Assembly (NCBI GenBank): GCA_017380475.1
Contig: JAFODX010000018.1
Coordinates: 1-5,494, forward strand
From: Clostridia bacterium
GTDB taxonomy: Bacteria; Bacillota; Clostridia; UBA1381
DNA: 5,494 bases
Direction of reading: 5' to 3'
Shown here: one piece after another, positions 1 to 5,167 of the stretch
Numbering within the stretch: the stretch's first letter is position 1
Layout: each line of letters opens with the position of its first letter
Made by a program: the position numbers and the translations under genes
The notes under the pieces: generated by a model
What the model was told of the DNA's origin: nothing
Database searches by the model: none
What the model saw: only the letters and a program-made list of their open reading frames with translations

Positions 1-1752
1 ATTATCAATATTGTAGATGCGACCAATATCGAACGAAATCTGTATCTTACAATGCAGTTGATGGAGCTTGATATACCGGTTGTGCTTGCACTTAATATGA
101 TGGACGAAGTCCGTGGCAACGGCGGTGCGGTATATATAAACGAGCTTGAGGCGTTACTTGGTATTCCGGTAGTCCCGATTTCGGCAGCAAAAAATGAGGG
201 TATTGACGAGCTTATAGGCCACGCAATGCACGTTGCACGGTATAGTGAATATCCTACAGATATAGATTTTTGCGATAAGAGTGCAAACGGCGGTGCTGTT
301 CACAGATGCCTGCACGGAATTATGAACCTTGTAAGCGACCATGCAGAAAGAGCAGGTATTCCGATACGCTTTGCGGCAAGCAAGCTCGTAGAGGGTGATT
401 TACATATACTTGAAGCCCTGAACCTGAGCGACAATGAAAAGGATATGCTTGAGCATATAATTGTTCAGATGGAAAAAGAGCGTGGGCTTGACCGTGCTGC
501 GGCGATTGCTGATATGCGGTTCTCGTTCATAACAAGAGTATGTGAAAAAACTGTTATAAAACCAAAGGAAAGCCGTGAACGTGAGCGGAGCCGTAAAATT
601 GATAAGCTTCTTACGGGTAAGTATACGGCAATACCGATGTTTGTAATTATTATGGCAGCGGTGTTCTTCCTTACGTTCAATGTAATCGGTGCATGGCTGC
701 AGGGCTTGCTTGAGACGGGCATAGAAGCATTGACGGTAAACCTTGCAAATCTGTTTGAGGCATGGTCAGTAAACGAAACTATAACCTCGCTTGTTATAGA
801 CGGGATACTTGCAGGAGTGGGAAGTGTGCTGAGCTTTTTGCCGATAATAATTGTATTGTTCTTCTTCCTGTCACTGCTTGAAGACAGCGGATATATGGCA
901 CGTGTGGCGTTTGTTATGGATAAACTCTTAAGGCGTATAGGTCTTTCCGGCAGAAGTATTGTTCCTATGCTTATAGGCTTCGGCTGTACCGTGCCTGCTG
1001 TTATGGCAACCAGAACATTGCCGAGTGAGCGTGACCGTAAAATGACAATACTTCTTACTCCGTTTATGAGTTGTACTGCAAAACTGCCGATATATGCATT
1101 TTTTGCAAACGCATTCTTTCCAAACTACGGCGGACTGGTAATGATTGCGTTGTACTTTATTGGTATAGCAGTGGGAATAATTGTGGCGTTTGTGCTCAGA
1201 AAATCATTGTTCAAAGGCGATGCAGTACCGTTTGTAATGGAACTTCCAAACTACAGAATGCCGGGCGTTAAAAATGTTATGATGCTTCTGTGGGATAAGG
1301 CGAAGGACTTTTTACAACGTGCATTTACGATTATATTCATAGCCTCGGTTGTTATATGGTTCCTGCAGATGTTTGATTTCAGACTCAACGTTGTAACCGA
1401 CCCGGGCGAAAGTATATTATCAGCCATAGCGGGTCTTGTTGCACCTGTGTTTGAACCGCTTGGTTTTGGCGACTGGCGTATATGTACGGCACTTGTTGCA
1501 GGATTTATGGCAAAAGAGAGCGTGGTTTCGACGCTCAGCGTGTTGAGCGGCGGAGTAATCGGGCTTCTGACACCGGCATCAGCGTGGTCGCTTCTGGTGT
1601 TCTGCCTTCTCTATACACCGTGCGTTGCGGCGGTATCGTCTGTAAAGCGTGAGCTTGGCGGTCACTGGGCAACGGCTGTGGTTATCGGTCAGTGTGTGAT
1701 AGCTTGGGTGTGCGCATATGTAACTTATTTGATTTCAGGAATTATTTTATAA
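1..1752 (+). CDS. feoB: Ferrous iron transporter FeoB, 5'-truncated by window edge
   Basis: FeoB is an inner-membrane Fe(II) uptake protein with a cytosolic G-protein domain fused to a membrane permease domain. The reading frame is open from base 1, and the first 17 visible residues (IINIVDATNIERNLYLT) continue the GTPase domain, so the ATG at 52 is internal and the true start is off the left edge. Visible (counted from base 1) are the G4 motif NMMD (about 32-35), the G5 SAAK (about 61-64), a helical spacer to about 190, and then the membrane domain. The permease signatures are intact: YMARVAFVMD, GFGCTVPAVMATR (gate 1, about 326-337), FMSCTAKLPIY, GFMAKESVVSTL (gate 2, about 501-512) and LLYTPCVA near the C-terminus. 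G1, G2 and G3 are missing only because of the window limit. The visible 583 residues fit a family protein of roughly 700. No FeoC follows; an ECF sigma gene lies 86 bp downstream, and no terminator is evident between them. Confidence 0.97.
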   Translation: MINIVDATNIERNLYLTMQLMELDIPVVLALNMMDEVRGNGGAVYINELEALLGIPVVPISAAKNEGIDELIGHAMHVARYSEYPTDIDFCDKSANGGAVHRCLHGIMNLVSDHAERAGIPIRFAASKLVEGDLHILEALNLSDNEKDMLEHIIVQMEKERGLDRAAAIADMRFSFITRVCEKTVIKPKESRERERSRKIDKLLTGKYTAIPMFVIIMAAVFFLTFNVIGAWLQGLLETGIEALTVNLANLFEAWSVNETITSLVIDGILAGVGSVLSFLPIIIVLFFFLSLLEDSGYMARVAFVMDKLLRRIGLSGRSIVPMLIGFGCTVPAVMATRTLPSERDRKMTILLTPFMSCTAKLPIYAFFANAFFPNYGGLVMIALYFIGIAVGIIVAFVLRKSLFKGDAVPFVMELPNYRMPGVKNVMMLLWDKAKDFLQRAFTIIFIASVVIWFLQMFDFRLNVVTDPGESILSAIAGLVAPVFEPLGFGDWRICTALVAGFMAKESVVSTLSVLSGGVIGLLTPASAWSLLVFCLLYTPCVAAVSSVKRELGGHWATAVVIGQCVIAWVCAYVTYLISGIIL

Positions 1753-1757
1753 ATTGA

Positions 1758-1784
1758 TGCAACCTTTTCGGGTTTTGAATCGTA
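1758..1784 (+). promoter_or_regulatory. Putative ECF-sigma-dependent promoter of the sigma operon (autoregulation)
   Basis: TGCAAC at 1758-1763, followed by CTTTT, is separated by 17 bp from CGTA at 1781-1784. This matches the general form of Firmicute ECF promoters (TGAAAC-like -35 with a conserved AAC, 16-17 bp, CGTA/CGTC -10). It lies just upstream of an ECF sigma gene, as expected for an autoregulated operon. Transcription would begin near 1790, giving a leader of about 50 nt. No good TTGACA/TATAAT housekeeping pair is obvious in this gap. The assignment rests on motif similarity and position only. Confidence 0.6.
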
Positions 1785-1797
1785 TTACTAATGTAAA

Positions 1798-1819
1798 GTA
1801 AAACACAGGCGTGTTTTAC
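1798..1819 (+). repeat. Perfect 9-bp inverted repeat in the sigma-operon leader
   Basis: GTAAAACAC (1798-1806), a 4-nt AGGC loop and GTGTTTTAC (1811-1819) form an uninterrupted stem. It lies between the presumed start point and the ribosome binding site GGGAGG (1826-1831). No T-run follows the stem, so it is not a typical intrinsic terminator for feoB. It could be an operator palindrome, a 5' mRNA-stabilising hairpin, or a translation-modulating structure. Confidence 0.7.
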
Positions 1820-1838
1820 GGCTGCGGGAGGTTTTATA

Positions 1839-2315
1839 ATGTACCGTTATACATATGACGAAATAGCAGATAAGTATATAGATACAATCTATAGGCTTGC
1901 TTTATCACGTACAAAATCTCATTCGTATGCCGAAGACATTACGCAGGATGTTTTTGTGAAACTGATGAGTGCAAATAAAAAATTCGAGACTGAGGAGCAC
2001 TTAAAGGCGTGGCTTTTAAGAGTGACTATAAATCTCACAAAAGACTTGTTTGCATCTTCGTGGTACAAAAAATCTGCGGAGCTTGATGAGGACGTTTCAT
2101 ACACACCCGAAGAGAAAAGCGACGTTTATTATGCGGTTATGAACCTTCCTCAGAAATACAGAACAGTAATACATCTGCATTATTACGAAGGCTATTCTGT
2201 TGATGAAATAGCAAAAATTGTAAATGCGACATCGGGAACTGTGAAATCACAGTTACACCGTGCACGGCAGATGTTAAAGGATTTTATGGAGGAGGATGAA
2301 ACTGTTGGAAGATAA
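1839..2315 (+). CDS. RNA polymerase sigma factor, ECF subfamily (sigma-70 family)
   Basis: This is a 158-residue extracytoplasmic-function sigma factor that would direct core RNA polymerase to a small regulon. Region 2 spans about residues 8-75: AEDITQDVFVKLM (31-43) is region 2.2-like, and HLKAWLLRVTINLTKD (54-69) is the region 2.3/2.4 signature that contacts the -10 element. A short acidic linker follows. Region 4 spans about 96-147 with LPQKYRTVIHLHYYEGYS and the helix-turn-helix VDEIAKIVNATSGTVKSQLHRAR (121-143), which binds the -35. Length and domain order are those of a minimal ECF sigma with no C-terminal extension. The ATG has a strong ribosome binding site, GGGAGG at 1826-1831, 7 nt upstream. 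The stop overlaps the next gene, a probable membrane anti-sigma factor, so the two are probably translationally coupled. The ECF-like promoter upstream suggests autoregulation. The stimulus and regulon cannot be read from the sequence. Confidence 0.95.
   Translation: MYRYTYDEIADKYIDTIYRLALSRTKSHSYAEDITQDVFVKLMSANKKFETEEHLKAWLLRVTINLTKDLFASSWYKKSAELDEDVSYTPEEKSDVYYAVMNLPQKYRTVIHLHYYEGYSVDEIAKIVNATSGTVKSQLHRARQMLKDFMEEDETVGR
2288..2295 (+). promoter_or_regulatory. Ribosome binding site GGAGGAGG inside the sigma gene that bears on the anti-sigma start
   Basis: GGAGGAGG sits within the last codons of the sigma gene. The ATG at 2296 abuts it, leaving only 0-3 nt of spacing depending on register, which is too close for efficient initiation. 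In the same frame, a TTG at 2305 lies 9 nt after the GGAGG at 2291-2295, a much better distance. The real start may therefore be TTG 2305, shortening the protein by three residues and reducing the gene overlap from 20 to 11 nt. Confidence 0.55.
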
Positions 2316-3138
2316 GGAGTTCAGAGAACAGTATAAGAAAGAATTCGACGCTATTTGTGCAAGCGACGGACTGAAATCAGCAGTTAAAAATCTCAAACCG
2401 CAAAAACCCAGAAAGGTTGTAACACCGTTTAAGGCTACTATCGGAACGGTTGCGGCGGCAATAATGATATTTGCGGCGGTAAGTGATTACAGTTTTGAAA
2501 AGGATACAAGCGGAGTAATATCTGAAAAGGTTGTTTCAACACCGTTGCCGGAAACAGAGTTCGTTATAGTAGAGAAGAAACCCGAAGGAAAGACAACTGA
2601 GTCACCGCAGACCACACAGAAACCGGTAAAAGCAAATGAAGCAGTCATACCACCCTCTGTAAATGTTGCAGAAGACTCAAAGACAGTCCAAACACAGTCT
2701 CCGGAAATAAATGAAGCTGATACAGGGATAATGCCGCTTAATGAAGACGGTCCTGCACCGAGAATGATTGGCGGAGATGAGTACGTAGCACCTACAGTCG
2801 GAAAGTGGACGCTTGAACAGTACTACGAGTATTTAGGCGTTAATATTTCACAGAAAATACCGGGTCAGTACACAGGTTCAGATACTTTTGAATTCGAGAT
2901 TGGTACGGATGGAATCCCGCTTGATGATACTGCCGTTCTTAATTTCATAACTGCCAACGGCACAACATTAAGGGTAACTGTTTCGAAGCACGTGTTGTTT
3001 GACTCAGCTGTGTCAGGAACGGTTTCGGAAGCCGGAAACGGATATAACGCATACAAAATAAGCGGCGGTGTGTATTACAACATATATGCTGTAAATACCA
3101 CAAAAGATGCATTGACGCAAATAATAAGTTCATTATAA
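2296..3138 (+). CDS. Single-pass membrane protein, probable anti-sigma factor of the upstream ECF sigma
   Basis: I infer this to be the regulator of the preceding sigma factor, from gene overlap and architecture rather than a recognised anti-sigma motif. Residues 1-40 form a short, charged cytosolic segment. Residues about 43-62 (TPFKATIGTVAAAIMIFAAV) form one membrane helix with a basic KPRK on its inner side. Residues about 70-165 are a Pro/Thr/Glu-rich linker likely to be disordered outside the membrane. Residues about 168-280 form a compact extracytoplasmic domain beginning WTLEQYYEYLG and ending GGVYYNIYAVNTTKDALTQIISSL. That end pattern resembles DUF4367-type domains on clostridial ECF partners; this is a resemblance by eye. 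The single cysteine (21) rules out a HxxxCxxC zinc anti-sigma domain. The ATG given is the first in frame, but the TTG at 2305 is better spaced from the ribosome binding site. The gene ends at an intrinsic terminator whose stem begins in its stop codon. Confidence 0.75.
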   Translation: MKLLEDKEFREQYKKEFDAICASDGLKSAVKNLKPQKPRKVVTPFKATIGTVAAAIMIFAAVSDYSFEKDTSGVISEKVVSTPLPETEFVIVEKKPEGKTTESPQTTQKPVKANEAVIPPSVNVAEDSKTVQTQSPEINEADTGIMPLNEDGPAPRMIGGDEYVAPTVGKWTLEQYYEYLGVNISQKIPGQYTGSDTFEFEIGTDGIPLDDTAVLNFITANGTTLRVTVSKHVLFDSAVSGTVSEAGNGYNAYKISGGVYYNIYAVNTTKDALTQIISSL

Positions 3139-3164
3139 GTGCATATTACAATATGCACTTTTTT
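3137..3164 (+). terminator. Intrinsic terminator of the sigma/anti-sigma operon
   Basis: AAGTGCATAT (3137-3146), loop TACA, and ATATGCACTT (3151-3160) form a perfect 10-bp stem that runs into a T-tract (3159-3164). The stem begins within the TAA stop codon. Because its 5' arm starts AA and its 3' arm ends in T, it might also work weakly in the other direction. It separates this operon from the ligase gene, which has its own promoter. Confidence 0.88.
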
Positions 3165-3186
3165 GTTATGATTTTTCGGGGAAATA

Positions 3187-3215
3187 TTTACAAAAGGAAA
3201 TATATTTGATATAAT
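3187..3215 (+). promoter_or_regulatory. Housekeeping-type promoter of the ligase gene
   Basis: TTTACA (3187-3192) and a perfect TATAAT (3210-3215) are separated by exactly 17 bp, the optimal spacing for the primary sigma factor. It lies just downstream of the previous operon's terminator and about 30 bp upstream of the ligase ATG. The ribosome binding site GGGGG(T) at 3233-3238 is 7 nt before the ATG at 3245. No operator-like repeat is obvious in this short interval. Confidence 0.82.
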
Positions 3216-3244
3216 ATCGAGGAACATATGGTGGGGGTAAATAA

Positions 3245-4909
3245 ATGAGGGATATAAACAGAAATGAACATTCTGTTCCGGAATATAGACCGATAGACAA
3301 AAGCGTATATTCGGTATTGGAAGAAAACTGTACCGGCTTGGGAGACAGACCGGCATTGAGCTATTTTGGGAAAGAATACAGTTTTTCGGAATTGATGTGC
3401 AATATTGACCGTGTAGCATCTGCACTTTTAGGTATGGGCATAACTAAAGGGGATAAGGTTATTGTGTCATTGCCGTCTGTGCCTGAGGCGGTGGAGTTGT
3501 TTTATGCTATTAACAAAATAGGTGCGGTTTTTTGCGGTATGGACTGTAGAAGTAAGCACGATGAGATTGAGGAAATTCTTGTTCAGATAAAGCCGAAAGC
3601 ATGCTTTGTTTCAGATTTCCATTTGAAAGAATTTACAAATGTGGACTCTGTTCCGGTTATTTGTATCAGTTTCATGAAAACAATCAGTGTGATTGCATCT
3701 TTCGCTTCTGTTTTCGTAGGCATTTTCACCGGCAGAACGTTTTTGATTGCACGCAGGAAAAATTTTATGTCATATCAGCAATTTATACGGAATGCAAAAG
3801 ATACTCCTGTGGAAAAAACCGATCTGGGCGGCGATGAAATTTGCGCATATTTTTATACCAGCGGTACAACTTATGGCAGAAAATGTGTTATGATTACAAA
3901 CGAGAATATGAACTCGTCTGTTTTGCAGTATGCTTATTCTCAGCCGGGAATAGATGATACAGATCGGTTCTGTACGATTATGCCGTTGTTTACCTGCTAC
4001 GGCATTACTTTGGGAACTCATCTTCCGTTAATTCTCGGGAAACAGGTAAGGATGATTCCGCTTTTTAGCGGTAAAACGATGAAAAAGCTTTTGCTGACCG
4101 AAAAACCCGGATATATCACTACCGTGCCGGCTCATTGGGAATGCTTCGTGAAAGACGATTTTGAAAATGTGGACTTTTCATTTTTCAAAGGTGCAATTAT
4201 TGGCGGAGACAAGCTTAGTGCTGTGGCAGAAGAAAAAATAAATGCAATTCTGAAAAAGTGCGGGAGTCCGGGCAAGGTAATGCGTGGTTATGGTCTGACG
4301 GAAGCCAGCACTGCAGTAACAGCACAGCCTCCGCAAACGCCTAAGGGCAGTGTCGGAACAAATATGTGCTGGTCAAAAATCGGCATTTTCGAACTGAACA
4401 CTGATAAGGCTGTAGAGACGGGATGCAAGGGTGAGATTTGCGTTAGCGGTCCGAATATATGTCAGGGCTATCTGGATGATAAGGAAACGACAGATGTTCT
4501 TTTGCGTCGTCATTCCGACGGAAAAGTGTGGATGCACAGTGGTGACATCGGTTATCTTGATGAAAACAATTTTCTGTATTTCTGTGAGCGTATGAAGCGT
4601 ATATTTGTACGATTTGACGGTACGAAAATATCACCGTATGCGATTGAACAGCAGATGTACAAATGTCCTGTTGTTGCGCACTGTATGGTTTACGGTATAG
4701 ACGACCCGAAACATTCGCACGGCAAATGTCCGGCGGCATATGTTGTTTTTAAAGATGAATGTGACAAGATTAAGGCAAAACAGATTTTTGAAAATTTTGT
4801 AAAAACAAAAATAGCCTATCATTTACGGCCTGTACATACAGCGTTTGTCAATTCGTTGCCGATAACAAGAAACGGAAAAATAGACTATTTCAGGGGAAAA
4901 GTTCATTGA
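3245..4909 (+). CDS. AMP-dependent acyl-CoA synthetase/ligase-like protein (ANL superfamily)
   Basis: ANL enzymes activate a carboxylic acid with ATP to an acyl-adenylate and usually pass it to CoA. The 554-residue length and full motif order fit. The N-terminal domain has FGKEYSFSEL and GDKVIVSLPSVPEAVELFYAINKIGAV. The P-loop A3 is YTSGTTYGRKCVMIT (204-218), A5 is GYGLTEAS (348-355), A7 is HSGDIGYLDENN (431-442), and the A8 hinge is ERMKRIFVRFDGTKISP (448-464). The C-terminal catalytic lysine is K545 in PITRNGKIDY. The P-loop keeps TSGTT and K213 but has Y, R, C and N where the family normally has G, P, G and H. A hydrophobic patch at about 136-168, with two long apolar runs ended by RR, may bind the acyl chain or the membrane. 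The substrate is not determinable: a fatty or aryl acid is plausible. It could also be a specialised adenylating enzyme rather than a CoA ligase. It is transcribed alone from its own promoter and ends at a terminator. Confidence 0.9.
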   Translation: MRDINRNEHSVPEYRPIDKSVYSVLEENCTGLGDRPALSYFGKEYSFSELMCNIDRVASALLGMGITKGDKVIVSLPSVPEAVELFYAINKIGAVFCGMDCRSKHDEIEEILVQIKPKACFVSDFHLKEFTNVDSVPVICISFMKTISVIASFASVFVGIFTGRTFLIARRKNFMSYQQFIRNAKDTPVEKTDLGGDEICAYFYTSGTTYGRKCVMITNENMNSSVLQYAYSQPGIDDTDRFCTIMPLFTCYGITLGTHLPLILGKQVRMIPLFSGKTMKKLLLTEKPGYITTVPAHWECFVKDDFENVDFSFFKGAIIGGDKLSAVAEEKINAILKKCGSPGKVMRGYGLTEASTAVTAQPPQTPKGSVGTNMCWSKIGIFELNTDKAVETGCKGEICVSGPNICQGYLDDKETTDVLLRRHSDGKVWMHSGDIGYLDENNFLYFCERMKRIFVRFDGTKISPYAIEQQMYKCPVVAHCMVYGIDDPKHSHGKCPAAYVVFKDECDKIKAKQIFENFVKTKIAYHLRPVHTAFVNSLPITRNGKIDYFRGKVH

Positions 4910-4913
4910 TAAG

Positions 4914-4946
4914 AAAAAACACTTGCGTTATCGCAAGTGTTTTTTT
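4914..4946. terminator. Intrinsic terminator, apparently bidirectional (ligase gene on +, tRNA-Leu fragment on -)
   Basis: ACACTTGCG (4919-4927), loop TTAT and CGCAAGTGT (4932-4940) form a perfect 9-bp GC-containing stem. It is preceded by an A-run (4914-4919) and followed by a T-run (4940-4946), so either strand gives a hairpin followed by U residues. It begins 4 nt after the ligase stop. On the minus strand it starts directly after the CCA of the tRNA-Leu fragment, which is where a tRNA gene's terminator would sit. That supports the left flank being the original downstream context of the tRNA. Confidence 0.92.
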
Positions 4947-4999
4947 GGTGCGGATAACAGGGGTCGAACCTGCATGAAATCGCTTTCACATGGACCTGA
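4946..4999 (-). tRNA. tRNA-Leu(CAG) 3' half only (non-functional fragment)
   Basis: Read 5' to 3' on the minus strand, the fragment starts at U33 and anticodon CAG (plus 4996-4998), followed by G37 and U38. The 3' anticodon strand is CCATG (4989-4993). The class-II variable arm is TGAAA-GCGA-TTTCA (4975-4988). The T-arm is GCAGG / TTCGACC / CCTGT (4957-4973). The acceptor strand TATCCGC (4950-4956), discriminator A and encoded CCA (4946-4948) complete it. These fit a bacterial tRNA-Leu. The missing 5' half would need CATGG for the anticodon stem and GCGGATA for the acceptor. Instead, from base 5000 the sequence reads CTACC on the minus strand and does not pair. No D-arm or GCGGATA follows within the window on the 5' side. 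The break inside the anticodon loop suggests a recombination junction rather than random decay. Confidence 0.82.
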
Positions 5000-5011
5000 T
5001 GGTAGCGTCCA
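4989..5011. mobile_element. Putative attachment-site core (att junction) in the tRNA-Leu anticodon loop
   Basis: The tRNA-derived sequence ends at 4999 and unrelated sequence begins at 5000. Inverted arms TGGAC (4991-4995) and GTCCA (5007-5011) flank an 11-bp interval containing this breakpoint. Tyrosine recombinases commonly cross over in a short overlap flanked by inverted arms, and a tRNA anticodon stem-loop provides such a site. With only the 3' half of the tRNA left here, the element side should be to the right (5000 onward) and the original chromosome to the left. No integrase gene lies in the window, so this is inferred from site structure alone. Confidence 0.5.
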
Positions 5012-5013
5012 AT

Positions 5014-5153
5014 CGGTGAAAAATTAAAAACCGCATAAAATCAGGGGTTTTGGATAAACCGAGGTATAATGATTTTTTTGTTTTGTCATAGGTTTGTCAT
5101 ACCAGGTTTGATAATATAAAGAAAAAGATGCTTATACGGTGAAAATTAAAAAG
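5014..5153 (+). repeat. Direct repeat pair CGGTGAAAA(A)TTAAAAA
   Basis: CGGTGAAAAATTAAAAA at 5014-5030 recurs as CGGTGAAAATTAAAAA at 5137-5152, differing by one A in the A-run. The copies lie 123 bp apart, flank the TTTGTCATA repeats, and the second copy overlaps the guanine deaminase leader. They could be recombinase accessory sites or the ends of a small duplication. AT-rich composition makes the A-run part less significant than the CGGTG part. Confidence 0.65.
5082..5101 (+). repeat. Tandem direct repeat TTTGTCATA x2, 11-bp period
   Basis: TTTGTCATA occurs at 5082-5090 and 5093-5101, separated by GG. Perfect 9-bp repeats spaced about one helical turn apart suggest a protein binding on one face of the DNA. 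Next to the tRNA junction, they are candidates for arm-type integrase or excisionase sites. They could alternatively be a repressor operator for the guanine deaminase gene, since one copy contains the -35-like TTGTCA. Confidence 0.7.
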
Positions 5154-5167
5154 AAAGGACAGGGGCA

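Larger units (their letters stand above)
5000..5167. other. AT-rich non-coding junction segment with short direct repeats; guanine deaminase leader
   Basis: This 168-bp gap holds no convincing gene. It contains two copies of CGGTGAAAA(A)TTAAAAA (5014-5030 and 5137-5153), two copies of TTTGTCATA 11 bp apart (5082-5090, 5093-5101), and a small GGTTT/AAACC hairpin (5046-5060). There is a perfect TATAAT at 5065-5070 without a good -35. Promoter candidates for the next gene are weak: TTGTCA 5094-5099 with TATAAA 5115-5120 (15-bp spacing), or TTGATA 5108-5113 with TATACG 5133-5138 (19-bp spacing). The ribosome binding site AAAGGA (5154-5159) is 8 nt from the ATG at 5168. I see no purine-riboswitch core in the leader. 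Confidence 0.6.

Noticed and set aside
154..722. Minus-strand open frames within feoB (154-342 and 465-722)
   Set aside because: They lie antisense to strongly conserved FeoB sequence, have no ribosome binding site and give compositionally odd translations.
1798..1819. Intrinsic terminator for feoB
   Set aside because: The stem is perfect but no T-run follows on either strand, and it lies downstream of the likely sigma-operon start.
3075..3425. Minus-strand open frame spanning the terminator and the ligase promoter
   Set aside because: It crosses a terminator, a promoter and the starts of two well-supported plus-strand features, and the product resembles no protein family I recognise.
4443..4822. 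Minus-strand open frames in the 3' part of the ligase gene
   Set aside because: They are antisense to the conserved A7-A8-A10 region of the ligase and have no initiation signals.
4946..5011. Selenocysteine tRNA or tmRNA 3' end
   Set aside because: The T-arm resembles tRNA-Sec, but the anticodon arm reads CAG with a CCATG strand and the variable arm length fits Leu. No tmRNA body or tag sequence is present.
4946..5034. A complete class-II tRNA of about 89 nt, using GCGG near 5031-5034 (minus strand) as the 5' acceptor end
   Set aside because: Only GCGG pairs with the CCGC of the acceptor; the rest of the acceptor, the D-arm and the 5' anticodon strand (CTACC against CCATG) do not form. A functional tRNA is not supported.
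5065..5070. TATAAT as the guanine deaminase promoter -10
   Set aside because: There is no acceptable -35 at 16-18 bp upstream (the position reads CAGGGG) and no extended -10 TG, so it is listed only as a motif.
5000..5167. Purine riboswitch in the guanine deaminase leader
   Set aside because: The conserved core and the P1/P2/P3 arrangement of the purine aptamer are not visible.
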